Source of the DNA: Pyrenophora tritici-repentis
Taxonomy: Eukaryota > Ascomycota > Dothideomycetes > Pleosporales > Pleosporaceae
Length of the DNA stretch: 64,000 bases
Direction of reading: 5' to 3'
Assembly: GCF_003171515.1 (NCBI RefSeq)
Contig: NC_089390.1
Location: 2,728,001-2,792,000 of the forward strand
Positions 19,957 through 32,689 of this stretch are shown here, piece after piece. The notes below the pieces were generated by a model that had not been told where the DNA came from, searched no databases, and worked only from the letters and a program-made list of their open reading frames with translations. The position numbers and the translations under genes were made by a program. How positions within the stretch are numbered: the first letter of the stretch is position 1; every line of letters begins with the position of its first letter.

Positions 19957-22826
19957 TCAGTACTCAAAATCGTCGTCAGCGCTCGGTCCTTTATTGTTTC
20001 CTACACTCTCTTGCCTCTGATACATCTCGGCAATCATACGACTCGAGCTTGCCTCATCAGGCTTCTTATCATCTCTCTCCTTGATGAATCTTGGAAACCT
20101 CAAACTCACACCTTTGCCACCCCCACCCACTTCGTCAGCGGCCGCCTTGTACCTGGGACTGAGCGTAAGATCCGCCGTCTTAACTTCCCAGACATATCTA
20201 GGCTCAAACCAGACGTCGGGCTGATCCTTATTGCCCGTTGAATGCGTGTAAAAGGGCTTCGGGCGGTCGATTACGATTTCGGAAAGCGTCTTGTGGAGGG
20301 ATTCGAGTATGGCTTCGGAGAAGCCTGTACCGATGTTGCAGACTGTTTCGTATTTTTCCGTCTTGGGGTTGTAACAGGCGAGGAGGAAGGCGCCGTACCA
20401 GCTTGTGCGCTTGCCTTTGCCGTAGTAGGCTCCTAGCACCACGAGATCGAGGGAGTCTCCGACACCAGCGAGGTAGTCTTTCTTCACTTTGAGCCAGTTT
20501 TGCGATCGCTTCGAGGGCTCGTAGAAGGATTCTGGGCCGTCGAGCATCTTGACCATGAGACCTTCGCAGCCCTCTTTGACAGAGTCTTCGAGGAGCGTTT
20601 GAATCTCTTCTAGCTCGTTGGTGTTGCCGAATTTGGCGAGAGCAAATTCTCCTTCAACGGGGATGAAGGCTTCGTTGAGGTGCTCGCGACGCTCGCGGAA
20701 AGACTTGGTTACAAGTGCCTACTTGGGTTAGCATTAGACCGGTGAAGAGTACAAGTCGAAACTTACCTCACCATTCAGGTAGAGTAGATCAAAGGCAAAG
20801 ACGCAGACCTTGACTTTAACATCCTCAACCTTGACATCCTTCCTCTTGCGTGTCATGAGCTGCTGGAAAGGCAACACCTTCTTCTCCACCATGTCCCACG
20901 CAACAGTCTCACAATCCAGCACAAAGCTCTTCGTGCCTTCTTTGACCCAAGTTGGTAACTTGGCAAGGATATCAGGGTACTTCTTTGACAAGTCCTCGGA
21001 GTTTCTGGAGAAGATGTTTGATACGCCACGATCACTCTTACCAGCAGTGGGAGCTGCGGTCGCCAATTCCATGTCTGCATCATGAGCAACGAAATGTATC
21101 TGGGCGCGCTCTCCATCGTACTTGTACTCGCATGTGAAGTCTTTGCCTTCGAAACGATCTAGTACCTCCGTAATTGATTTTGTTGGCTTGGCAAGCATAG
21201 GCTTGAGCGGAACACCGGGCTGTAGGCGGCAGTTCTCCCGCAGGTTCATTATGCCATGCTCGAGCATTGCTGGAATGATGACTTCGTAGCTGGGAAGCTC
21301 GCTGTAGACAGTCTTCAGCATGGCTTCTGCTTTTGCCAAATCTGTTGTCGACGGTGTCTTGCCTTCCAGAGACATCTCATGGAAGATCATGGCCTGTGCA
21401 ACAGCCACCACCACAGTCTTCTCGGCAAGACCCAATCGAAGCTTGCCTTCTAGTGTTCGTACAATGAACTTGGCCTCACTTGGACCACCCTTGTCCTTCT
21501 CGATGTCGATGGCCTTTCCGGAGTTATGCGCATCTGCTGCCGACAACAACTTCTTGATGCCGTCAACTTTGCGCCCTTGAGCACCTTGCCCCTCTACAAT
21601 GGCAATGCCCATCAGGCCTTTACGCACACCCTCCACTGTCAACGCCTTGGGCTTGAACATGGTTGGCTGCTTGGATCGGCTCTTTGCTGCGACCAGACCC
21701 AGATCGCCAATCTCGTTCTGGTCAGTCTTGATCTGTTGTAGATTTCTTCCAGTACTCTCAGACACAGCCTTCATGATCAAAGACTCGCCGATACCGAGTT
21801 CGATACCTGCGTAGTCGGCTGCGAGCTTGTTAACCATGAGCATAACAGTTGGCAGCATATCTTTTGGTGTTAATCGCAATACTTGTCGTAGGAATAACGA
21901 ACAGTGTGCCAAGATTTCTAACCGCTTTGTAGTCATCTCAATCTTTGAGAAGGTTGTGCAGAGTGCGGCGTACGGCACTGGCTCGCCTGGTTTCCAGTCC
22001 GGGTATGGGTCCTTGGTGTTGGAAGTAAGTGTAGTTTGTACTTGCTTTCGTGCCTTGACCTTGACCTCTTCTTCCTCTGAGCTAAGCACATCCTCTTCCT
22101 CCTTGTTCGAGTCGACTTCATCCTCTGCTGGTGCTGGTGAATTTTCAATCTCTTTTTTTCTGCCCTTTGCAACTTTTGCAGGTGCCGATGCCTCGTCGCT
22201 GTCCACCTCAGCGGCCTTGGGTTTGGTAGCGGCTTTCTTCTTGCCCTTCGCTACCTTTGTCGGCGCAGAGACGTCCCCGTCTTCTGGATCTACGGAACTA
22301 GACTTCGTAGTCACTTTTTTGGATTTCGCAGTCGACTTTTCGGCCTTTGGCTTCGCAGCTGTCTTCTTTTTTGGTTTCTCCTTATCCTCACTAGGCTTCC
22401 TCCGTTGACGCTTCGACGGTGGCTCCTCTTCTGAATCTACTTCCTCCTCCTCCTCTTTGATTTGTCTCTTCTTCCCAGTCTCAGACGTCGTACTGTCAAC
22501 CTCCATGGCGTCGCCGTCGGCTTCTACCTCTTCCTTGGCTGGTGCCTTGACGTCTGCATCGGAATCGACTTCGTCTTTCTGTTCCGTCTTCACATCTTCT
22601 GGTGAAGGTTGTAGCTCCTCCTTCTTCATGGGCTTGGGTTTGGTGGAGAATGACAATTTGGATTGCTGCTTCGCTCCGTCGCCGTTGGCCTTGCCGAAGA
22701 ACTTTCTATAAGAATACAGTTAGAATTGTATTGCATAGTATCGGACAAAAGACTCAGCATGTCGCCGCACCCTAGAGTAGTCTGAGAAGGCTTTACATAC
22801 CCAAGAGTAGCCTGCTTAGGCGGCAT
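19957..22826 (-). CDS. CDC9: ATP-dependent DNA ligase I (CDC9)
   Basis: DNA ligase I seals nicks during lagging-strand synthesis and excision repair. Exons 22826-22801, 22705-20767 and 20718-19957 encode 908 residues. The N-terminus MPPKQATLGKFFGKANGDG includes a QATLGKFF motif that fits a PCNA-interacting (PIP) box, split by the first intron. A long acidic and Lys-rich disordered region follows. The DNA-binding domain starts about residue 225, and the nucleotidyltransferase motif I is TCEYKYDGERAQIH with the adenylated Lys. Later motifs include FVLDCETVAWD, VFAFDLLYLNGE and EGLMVKML with YWLK-type SQNWLKVKKDY. The OB domain follows to the end at DDDFEY. It is transcribed divergently from the Cid2/MIX23 gene. 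Confidence 0.97.
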
Positions 22827-23271
22827 GACTACGAGAGTGTGATGCTGGTGTGCGCTCCACGGCTGTTGGTGGCAATTGTTACGCAAGAAGACAGAAGAAG
22901 ACTGTAATGAGCGAAGGGAAGACCAGCAAGTCAGAGGCAATCGTGGTGATAAAGTGCAACAAGATGCATTGAGGTGGAAGGGCATACTCCGGACGGTGAA
23001 AGGGCACGGTAGCCTAGGCGGCAGTCAGCACTTTCAGAGCGCGACGCGACCTGGCCCCGACGCGAAAATCGAACGACCCCGACTCCCGATCCCTGCTGAC
23101 ATCATTGAGTTGTCGACATGGACTAGGCCGACATATAGAGCCATCATCATCACTTTTGACTTTGTAAATCCTCGGCCCAGGATAAGCTCGGTACCTGTCT
23201 TCGAACTGGCGAACTACTTTTGGAAATACAAGGAGCCGTCTCCTCCTCTCCCTCCGTCGCCGTCTTCTAAC
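22827..23271. promoter_or_regulatory. Divergent promoter region CDC9 / MIX23-like
   Basis: About 445 bases between two divergent start codons, so both promoters should lie here. It contains two GACGCG-type words near 23042-23060 (GCGACGCGACC and GACGCGAAA), resembling the ACGCGT-like cell-cycle box often found ahead of DNA replication genes. That link is inference. Confidence 0.4.
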
Positions 23272-23916
23272 ATGTCGAAATCGTCTGCGCAGCCACGCCT
23301 CACGCCACAATTCTGCTTCAACCAAACTGCACTACGAGGTCGGCACCCTTCTATTCTTGACATCCAGCTCACTAACTAATACGAAAGTTGGCTGAACACA
23401 GACTTTCTCCGTATATCACGCGGTACCATTGACGACTCGATAACACAGAACCTAAATGCCCTCCTAACGCCCGCACAACGAGGCTTTGATCCTACATCCA
23501 CGAGCACAAGACAATTGTCGCCGCCTGGCCATGGGCGATCATTACAACCAGAGCAATGCGAAGGGTTCAAGGAGAAAATACTGTTCCCAAGTTGGGCAAT
23601 ACGATCGGACGTACTGGACTATTGCGCTGGTGTAGCAATATCACCGGATCCTGATGATCCAGAAAGCATACTGCGACAGATTGAGGACTCCAAGGCACGA
23701 GAGCGGACGGTAGATGAGCGCTTAGACCCATACTCGGGTCGCTACTTTCCCCAAGAGGCGAGGACAGAGAGCTTGGCTATGCTGATGCGGAACGAGAGAG
23801 CAGTGGAGAAGATTATACGGATGAGGACCTGGGGTGTGGTGGGCGAACGGTGTGGCATGACGAGCGAATCCGCCGAGGCTGCGTTTGACAAATGGAGGAG
23901 CACACAACCGAGATAG
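23272..23916 (+). CDS. Cid2 / MIX23 family protein
   Basis: The family includes fission yeast caffeine-induced death protein Cid2 and the mitochondrial intermembrane space protein MIX23. Exons 23272-23338 and 23402-23916 encode 193 residues. The splice joins NQTALR to DFLRISRGTIDDSITQNLN, the family signature. A second conserved block is RNERAVEKIIRMRTWGVVGE followed by RC near the C-terminus. An insertion rich in Thr/Ser/Pro separates them. Cysteines occur at about 15, 75, 97 and in the C-terminal RC. Their spacing does not match the CX13C/CX14C pairs I associate with MIX23, so mitochondrial oxidative import is not assured. Confidence 0.8.
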
Positions 23917-24919
23917 TGTAGGTGTGAGAGCTGAAGGTTCGTTCCATAGCGCGCTGGAGATACAGCATATCATCTCTACTCACATGTCCTTAGGCATAAG
24001 CGATGGCGTTAGTCGCGTGCAACGTCTACCTAGAGTATCATGGACGATTAAGTAGAACTGTACATTACACTCTCAATAGCATAATAGACCGTTACAGCAG
24101 AAAGCTACACACTTTCCCGTGGTCGATGCGCAAGATGATAGTATCGCACAGAGCAGCGCCGCGATGTGCGGAGAAGCCCCACAAAAACTTTTTCGAGCTG
24201 CTTCACGACATCACTAAAAGCTCGTCTTAGAGACTCCAGCTTGCGCGACAAAGCCCTCATAGACGCGCTCGCATCGGCACTTCAAGCTCACTGCTCATCA
24301 TCGCAGAATGTTCTCAGATACATCAAAATGAGAACATGGGAATGTCCCACACCATCCCACAACTCCAATCCATCTTTTCACGGATAATTGCAATTGGTAG
24401 GAAAGACGGGCGGTTTCGATCTACGGGGCCGGGAACGGAGAACTGTCCACAGAGAATAGGGACAACTCTCAGCAAGCCGCTTTCGCGGAGCCACGATATA
24501 TTAGGTATGTAGATTACCAACTGATGATGAGGAAAGGAAGAGAGGGACGGAGCTGCGCAAGGTTATGTATGCAGCGCCAAGCCGCTAGTGGGCACAGCTT
24601 ACTAAGACTTTCTGCTGGGAAAAGTTCGGCCCAAAGTGGGGCAGGGCCTGGGTGAGAGGCTGGTATGTATAGCGGCCGTGCGGGAAAAACTTCGTATCCA
24701 GTGCGGACTTCACTACGAAAGGCGAATAGCAAAGCATCACATGGCGGGCAAGAGTCAGATCAAGTCAAGTCAAGGCAAGATATGGGTTCATGCATGCATT
24801 CAAGCTAGCTAGACCCATCATTCAATTCCATCGAGATATCCGTAAGATCGTGAACAGTAGCATGCCATCTCTCGAAGACGCACCCACGATATAACCCAGC
24901 AGACGTAACGACCGGCCTT
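23917..24919. other. Convergent intergenic region (MIX23-like / uL1)
   Basis: About 1 kb between facing stop codons. Only short unsupported open frames. No repeat or RNA gene recognised. Confidence 0.4.
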
Positions 24920-25677
24920 CTAGTACAGGCGCTTGGGGGGGCTCATGGTGGCCTTGATGGTCAAGGAGCCCACGTTCTGCCATCCCTTCTTCAGCAGCGA
25001 GACGAGGTAGTTGATGGCCAACATGATGTTACCGATCAACTCATCTTCAGTCATGCCGACGTTGCCAATAGCGACACCCATGCACAGAACCTTCTTCAAC
25101 TGGAACTTGATGGTGGACTTGACGTCGTCCATCTTGTTGGCGAGGTCCTCAGCGTGAGAGACGGGTGTAGGGAACTTGCCGGCCTTGGAGAGACCGGGGC
25201 CGAGGAGACGGGGAATTTGCTTGATGAGAGCATCGGAGGCAACGAAGGCGTCGTACTTCTTCGCGAGCTTCTTGATGAGCTTCTTGTTCTTGTTGAGCTT
25301 CTTCAAGTCCTGTTGTGACTGTTAGGTTTGTTCAAGCGCACGACTAATGGGAATACATACGTCGGTGCTCATGGCATCGACACCATGGTGCTTGGCACGA
25401 TCAATGTCGTGTTGGTCACCGAGAACGCAAATGCTCATGCCTGCAATGCATTAGTCTACGGTCTCTCTCACTCTTGTACCAGACTCGACTTACGAGGACG
25501 GGGGATGGTGGGGAGCTTGATGGTTCCCGAGAAACGCTTGTCACGCTGGGGGTCGTAGTTCTTGAGACCGATCTGGAGTTCGACCGTCTCGAGGAAGTTC
25601 CTCTTCTTGGTCTCGTTGGAGTACTCAAGGAGTTGTTGAACGTTCGTACGAACGCCGGCGACAGAGATTTTCGACAT
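24920..25677 (-). CDS. RPL1: 60S ribosomal protein uL1 (L10a / RPL1)
   Basis: uL1 forms the mobile L1 stalk of the large ribosomal subunit, which guides deacylated tRNA out of the E site. Exons 25677-25494, 25440-25361 and 25309-24920 encode exactly 217 residues, the normal eukaryotic length. Motifs are [57 protein letters not shown] across the first splice, then [20 protein letters not shown] and the C-terminus [13 protein letters not shown]. Every block of the family is present and nothing is odd. Confidence 0.98.
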
Positions 25678-26327
25678 ATTGGCTAATGTGTCTCCCAGAG
25701 GATATCGGTTCCTTTGGTGGTCTCTGTAGTGGTGGTGTTGAAGAGAAGAGGGCGCAGTGCAGGTGGCGGTCGATTTACTGTGGGCAAAAAGCCGCTAGTG
25801 AGATAGGCGCTAGGCCACTTTAGTGCGACACACACGATAGATGTTACAAGGAACTTCTGAAAGTCTCACATTGGGAACTGATAACTTCATACAAGTCTCT
25901 TTAAAATATACAGACTTGAATCTCATTGCTTGCGTGCATACATCCACAGAACCGGTTTTACTATACACTCGCTTTTCGTCCCGACCCCATGCATTGATGA
26001 GTGCACTACGCCATGCAATGCCCAGAACTCCTCGCCATGACCGTGAGACTAAAAAGATAAAAAAGAATGTAAATCAAAGGGTAGCACATTTCAACCGCAA
26101 TGCTGCTACGGGTATCCCTTGTGAGAAACCCCAACGCCAAATCCGCACCGTTTTGATAAGCCGAACCAAACCGAACCAGAGGGTATGTCGCCCACACGTG
26201 CCGCCGCGCCAAACGAAGCAAAAGCCGAAGCCATAATATACAGAAGGCGAAGGAGGACTGCGCAGATTCACTGAACAGGCCCAACAATGTAGTCGAGTGG
26301 TGACCAAGAGATGCCTCGCAGCTTGCC
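25678..26327. other. Intergenic region upstream of uL1
   Basis: About 650 bases containing the uL1 promoter and the CAF40 3' region. It starts with a CT/GT-rich 5' leader-like stretch. No further feature recognised. Confidence 0.4.
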
Positions 26328-27593
26328 CTAGTGCATGAGTTGCTGATTGTTCGCAGGATCTACGACATTGTCCGAGAGGTTGATCAAGAGTTGAGCGAGG
26401 CAGCGTTTGGTGGCCGCATCATCACGCAATACCGAAGAAAAGGTGGCATCGCGAAGAGGCTCTGGGAGGCACTGACGAAGAGCTTCACGTGCGCGAGCGT
26501 TGTCGCTCAAGCTGCCCCAATTAGTTCAAGTTCAGGTATGAATGCAGAATGATGGCTTACCGAAGGAAACAACGCACAACGTGCTTGAGTAGACGCACCG
26601 TCTGCTGCTCGACTAGTTGATTCACCATATTACTAAGAACAGTACCAACAGCATAGAAGCGTTCATATGTCTGGCAGATATAGGCAAGACCAATGTCGTC
26701 GAGCAGAATCTTCTGTACGATGAAAATGGCCACAGTCTTGCTCAGCTCTGACCCCGTCTCCATGATACGAAGGCAAAGTGGGATGATCTCGGTTGTGAGG
26801 AGAAAGTTGATGACTTCAGAAGAGTCGTTCTTGACCAGGGCGCCAATGACACCGAGCGACGTGAGACGAAGATATTCGAAGGGCCGCGACTTGGACGTAG
26901 TGTTGAGAAACGGGTATAGGAAGAGCGGGATGTGCGCTGTGGCCAGATTAGCGATTTCGACTCAGTGTGGGGTACGCGACTTACCACTCAAGAACAAGCC
27001 GCGAGTTTCGGTGTGGGACGCAACACATTGGAGAAGTGCAAGTGCGTTACAGACACGATTCGAAGCAGCTGCGGTCAATTGCGACGGATTCAGCAGTGGG
27101 TAGACGGAGATGATCTCTTGTAGCAGCGAGGCCATGACACCTGGTATTCGTTAGTTCCACGTCGCGGTTTGTACTGTGCGATAACCATACCAAACGAGTG
27201 CCAGAGGATCAGAGCCAGCTCCGGAACCTGCTCGCGCTTCTTGCTCAATTCCAGGAGGGCTGCTTCGCGGGTAGTTGGCTTCATAAGCTGAGCTATCCAT
27301 TCCAAGACGCGCCTATTCTCCTCCGTCATACCAGCATCGGCTGCCTGAACATCGTTCGCGGGCCCACGAGGAACCGGGTTGTTGCCGGGTAAAGTCGTTC
27401 CAGTGTTGGCCGCGAGTTGTTGGTGATACTGGCGCTGCGCGGCCGCCTGGACAGCCTGGGCCTGCTGCTGAGCATGCAACTGGGCAGCTTGCGCTTGATG
27501 CTGACCATGCTGGGCTACATGGTGTTGAGGCTGCTGGTGGTGGCCCTGGCCCCACTCACCATATTGCTGCTGATGCGCGAGGAAATGTTGCAT
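26328..27593 (-). CDS. CAF40: CCR4-NOT complex subunit CAF40 / RCD1 (CNOT9)
   Basis: CAF40 is the armadillo-repeat subunit of the CCR4-NOT deadenylase that docks RNA-binding adaptors. Exons 27593-27191, 27140-26985, 26936-26561 and 26511-26328 encode 372 residues. A Gln/His/Ala-rich N-terminal tail of about 85 residues ([14 protein letters not shown]...) is followed by the conserved core: [98 protein letters not shown], and [11 protein letters not shown] at the end. The Q-rich tail is typical of filamentous fungi. Confidence 0.96.
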
Positions 27594-28280
27594 TGGCTGC
27601 GAGTACCGACAGGTCTGTGTTGATTGCGGAGTGGAGGCGGGATAAGTGGGGTTGCGCGGGTTTATATCGTGGAAGCTAGGCGACTGAAGAATATGCTAGT
27701 GGGCTGGCGAACAAACGGTAACAATCGGGCGTTGTGAGTCTGCTCTAGCAGCGAGGCCCAAGGTTGAGGTCTCGCGAAACACCCACGTGACACCCCACTA
27801 GCTCGAGCACCCTAGTGCCTGCGGGAGCTCGAGCGTTTTGACGGAGATCGACCGCGCATCCGCGTCAGGTGAAGCTCAGGCAGCCATACATGCAAGTACA
27901 CTGACTCACTTGTATGGAGCAAGCTGCACAATAGGATCAGGTTATTCAGGCAGCGGCCTACCCAGGAGCGGAATCATCACATCAAGGGTCCAGAGAAAGT
28001 TCAACTCCACAGCGCAACTGAAAAGCCGAATCAAAATTTGTAGTAAAGGGATCTAAGATCCTTCCGTCTCGTCTCTCACCGACGGCTCCAGCCACGAACA
28101 GATGAATGACAAATGAAATTCGTGGGTGATGCTATACCCGTAAGTAACCTCGCTCGCTCCTAAGTACTTCCATGCCGGTCCGAATTACCATACTCAAATA
28201 AAGCTCGTAGAATTGAACACCTTCCGCCAACGTGAAGAAGAGAATAGAATGCTGAAATACGTCCTTTTAAGCAGGGACTC
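27594..28280. other. Intergenic region between KIN1-type kinase and CAF40
   Basis: About 690 bases with the CAF40 promoter and the kinase 3' end. No supported coding or repeat signal. Confidence 0.4.
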
Positions 28281-31200
28281 CTATAGCCTCAGCTCTGCCA
28301 GGATAGTCTGAGCCATGTTCTTATACTGCCATGTTCCTCCATCCACTTTCTTAAATTGGATTCCGTGCAATGTCAATAGAGGGACTTTGACAATGAGAAT
28401 CTCGAACACAAGATTCATGTTTGAGCCCATGTCAGTTTGTACATGTGTGGATGTCTCGCCTGCGGGTATTGCACGACGTGGTCGTCGCTCATCCCGGTCT
28501 TCGCTCCCATCCGACTCATCCGTGTTCGTGTAGCTACGATCTGCAGGCGAGGGCCGCGATCGCGATGTGGGTGTGTTGGGGGCGCGGTGCTGATTCCGGA
28601 ATTCGTCTCGGTCTTTGTCCCCACCCATCAAGCCGCCGAAGCTGATCCTTCTCCTATGACCAACACTCGGCGGGGATGCGGGAGAGTCCATCGGCTTGGT
28701 CATGTTGATACTGGGCGCATGTCGACATCTGAACCCCCCTTTGATCTCAGTCCACTCGACACCAAGTTGATCTAGAACCCTGATCAAGTCATCCTGGATG
28801 ACAGGCAGTGGTTTGGTGCTGGTTGTAGAGACGCTGAAGAGGCCTTTGAGAAACACAGGTTTGACGGCGTCCGGGCTGCGACTGGCTTCAGCTTGGGCTT
28901 CAGCAAGTTCCGCATCCGTCTCTTCGGGCACATTTGCTTCCTTGACTTGCTCTCTCTTGGCTCTCCGCGCCTGGATACTCTCGCGTCGTGCATGACCTAG
29001 AGATTTGGCTCGAGAGGCGCCGCCGCCAAGACGTGGGCTCGCTGAGAGATCGTCAGAGGCAGCGTCATTAGCCACCCGAACTTTCTGCCCGCTAAGTTCA
29101 GATCTGTCTGATCCACTTGTGGGCGGAGGATTTCCAGGGTCTTCTGAAGATCTTCCCCGTCGACTGAGGCGTCTTCGAAGATCGGCAGAGTTGACGCTAG
29201 TAGAGCGACCCAGTGCTTTCAGCTTGCGAGTAGTACTGCTCCCAGACTCTGGGGGTGAAAGTAACTCAGGTTGGTTGTTGGCACTTGTTGGCAGATGTGA
29301 AGCAGAAACTTCGCGGTCGCGTGGGCGTCGGATACTGAAGCTCTTTCTGGACACTGTAGCAGGAGTTGCTGGCTCAGAGGGGCCCGAGATGGCAACGGCT
29401 GGGGGAGGTGGCGGTAGCGGCTCAACCCGTTCTTTATCATGACTGCGGTATTTTCGAGTACTAAACCGACGTAGAAGACCAACTGCAGCACCCTCCTTCT
29501 TTGGCTGCTCAACTTGGGGCGGCAATACCGGAGGGGGATTGTTAAGATCCATTCTCTTCAGGCTTTCGGTGATGTCATCCTCACCATGAGTCCTTGCTCT
29601 GGGCCGTGACCTCCCACCCGTGGGGTTCTCGCCAGCCATTTCATAAGCGGCTGAGTTGGTGTACGCAGCTGGGGGAGCGGGAAGATCTGGCATCTTCAGT
29701 GATTTTTCATCTGGAGCCTGAGGCATGGCGGCAGGGCCTGGGTTTGCTTCGAGCTGCTCGCGCTCCATCTTTTCTCTAACCAAGAAGTAGACGGAAAGGA
29801 GAGGGCTGTATGCGTTGACTGGATCGAGTCCCCGTTGGATATCTTCTGAGGACGAAGTAGCCAGTTGCTCTCTGCTTCCGATTGAGTTACGCCTCTTGTA
29901 GAAGTCGAACATGCCCCTCTTCTTTTCGGTCTCTGGCGTTTGGGCAGTAGCTTTACGAGCTGCTACCCGAACCGCACGTTGATACTCTTCCGATTGGATC
30001 ACGTTGGTAAGCTGGGTGGTAATGTATTCTGTTGTACCGAAATCGAATCCTTGCATCTTTTCGATGACTTCGGGGTCCAGTGGTAGCTGCACGGGCTCTC
30101 GTTGGGGCAGGTAATTTTCCGGGGGGCTGTTGAACCCCTTGGTGAGCCATGGATGGCTCATAATCTCCGAGAGGGTTAGCCGTTGTGTTGGGTCCGTCTG
30201 AAGCATCCTGTGAATCAGATTGCGGCACTCTGTACGACGTCAGTAGGAATTACAATTGAATTGTTCGAGATGACATACCTGCGGATAACCATGGTGGGTA
30301 GTCAACGTGCCCCTTCTTGATCTTTGCATGGAGCTGCGGCATGCTCTGATCGTCAAAGGGCACCTTACCGCACACCAGAACATAGAGGACAATGCCGAAA
30401 CTCCAGACATCGACTTCGGGACCAGTATACTGCTTGGCCTGGAGGAGTTCTGGGGCGGCAAAATACAAACTTCCGCAGAATGTCTTGAGCTGGTTTCGAG
30501 GGGAGAATAGGTTGCTCAGGCCAAAATCGATAATCTTGATGTCGCCCATTTTACTAATGAGAATATTCTCGATTTTCAGATCTCGGTGGACAATGCTGTT
30601 CCTGTGGCAGTAGTCCAATGCACTGGCGATTTGACGAGCGAACTTGCGCGCTTGCTTTTCCTTCAAGCGTCCATGGGAGATGATGTAGTCGAGCATCTGC
30701 CCGCCGTTGACAAACTCAAACATCATATACCAGTGGAAGTTTGTCCTCACGACATCTTTCATGCCACAAATGTAGGGGTGGTTTAGCAGACTGACAATGG
30801 CAGCCTCTCTAGCTGTGCGAACTTCCTTGGAGTGGTCGGCCCGTTCGCGATCGGCAGCGCTCTGGTGCTGGTCCTGGGACTGTCGAGGGACGATCTTTAC
30901 TGCGGCCTAGTAGTTTTGGTTAGCAAGGGACCCTTATTGCTCCTCACGCCTGCACAATGCCGGGATAGGCGAACGGGCTATGTGCGCAGGGAGAGGACAT
31001 ATGCCCTCTATGCCCCTCCCCTCGCTCAATAGGCAGGCAGACAGTAGTACACACCTGCTCGCCAGTCTCGGCGTTCTTGGCCAGTTTGACCTTTCCCATG
31101 CTACCGGCACCAATTGTCTTTCCTAGCGCCCATGTTCCCGTGCTCGGTGCGGTGATGGTGGTCCTGCGCTTGTTGACGGGTTGAGGCTGCCCCGTTCGGG

Positions 31201-31504
31201 AGTCAGCAGCTACGCCATTGATGGGCATTGCGGAAGTCGTTGACGCGTCAGACGCATACCGCGAATGAGTCTTCCGGGACGGGTCTTCGCTGCGACGGAC
31301 GTTGACGTTGGGCTCCTGGGCGACGTTGCTCTGCTCGTAGTCTCGGCGGGCGACGTTGTTGAGCGCCGGCTGCGGATGGCGTTGGGGCGGGTGGCCAGCG
31401 GGCCTAGTAGCGGTGCTTTGCGAGCGATGGGGCCTGTCGACAGACCTGCGCGATGTTGATGGAGTGCGCACGACGGCGGGAGATGTTGGGGCAGCGGCCG
31501 ACAT
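28281..31504 (-). CDS. KIN1: KIN1/PAR-1 (MARK) type serine/threonine protein kinase
   Basis: KIN1/KIN2 kinases act at the plasma membrane in polarity, exocytosis and ER-stress mRNA targeting. Exons 31504-31055, 30906-30279 and 30229-28281 encode 1008 residues. The kinase domain begins about residue 125 ([17 protein letters not shown]), with AAVKIV across the first splice, the catalytic loop [16 protein letters not shown] in KIIDFGLSN, and YFAAPELL. It ends near HPWLTKGF. A long Ser/Pro/Arg-rich linker follows. The C-terminal KA1-like domain is visible in [20 protein letters not shown] with [20 protein letters not shown] and [17 protein letters not shown], which binds acidic lipids and autoinhibits the kinase in this family. 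The gene is divergent from the GPATCH1-like gene. Confidence 0.95.
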
Positions 31505-32689
31505 GGCGAAGACGGCCTACCACACGTCCGCGATGCAAGGAGCAGCTGCGGGCCTGCGAGGGACGGGCGCACTGAGCGTGGAGCGAGCACGGATTCGACC
31601 ACGTCGCGACTCTTTGGCAAGCAGTGTGAAGAGATTACTTTGTCGCTCTCGGTGGGTATTGCGGCGTGTGAGTTACAAGAAGCTAGGGGCCGATGCTATG
31701 GCTCTGGTCGCGGGCGCCGAACTTGGCACACCACAGTTGGGTGGGCGTCGTCTTGAATGAGTGTGCACTGTGCTTGGGCGATATGCAGGTCCCAGGGCAG
31801 CAGAGAGCAATGGGCAATGAGCACAGCAGCTCTAGCCAGCTTTCGACACGTCGTGGGCTATCAAGGACTCCCTACGTCGTCGAGCACATGCTTATGCTGC
31901 GTGGTTAATGTCTTGTTCCGCCTGCACGTCAACCGCGATAGCTCCCTCTCCACTTCAGCTTGGATACCGGTCTAGCCAGCCAGGGCCTCGGGCTGCTGCA
32001 TGGGCACAACGACAGTGGGGTAGGGCAACGAGACAAACGCATCAAAATATATCCAAGCCTGCACCGCTGCAGCGCCCCTGTCTTTGCGTCCACACGATAC
32101 ACACTCACATTTGCTTCTTGCAAAACAGGGACCCCAAACATCCCCAATGCGCTGCCTACCTATATCAGGGTCCCTGCACTTAGCCGCCCTGCCAGCCATC
32201 CTTTTATGCACTTGGGCCGCTCGTCCCAGCGCGGCACTACATCATCGGGCCCACCCCTAGCCTCAAGTGCTTGCGCCTAGTCAACGGCATTTCAAGACAA
32301 GCAGCGCAGAAGAGACGGTGAAGACGGCCGTCATATACTATACGACGCGCCTATATGTCCGAGTGATATTGTCGTCGCTGTCAGTACGTATGCAATACGC
32401 GTACACCTATGTACTTAGTTATGTACCAGCAGATGAGCGGATTATTTTGGCCAATGAGGTCATCCCTGATTAGTCATCCACCAAATGAGCCGCTTTACTC
32501 GTCATTACGCCGCAACTTCCCTCATTGCTCACCAGCTTTGACTGTCTGACCAATAGAGACAGCCTGACGCCCCACTAAGCCCCATCCAGCGAGCTCATGG
32601 TCTAGACAATTTCACTCTGTACAGTAGTTAGTTCAAGCCATCGTACTTGCATCGCCAGCATATTGCCCCATTCTACACACCTCACCATC
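31505..32689. promoter_or_regulatory. Long divergent promoter region (KIN1-type kinase / GPATCH1-like)
   Basis: About 1.2 kb between two divergent start codons. Several short plus-strand open frames occur but none has protein-like content. It should contain both promoters and 5' leaders. Confidence 0.4.

Noticed and set aside
31505..32689. Several short plus-strand frames upstream of the GPATCH1-like gene
   Set aside because: They lie in a divergent promoter region, overlap each other in different frames and lack protein-like composition.
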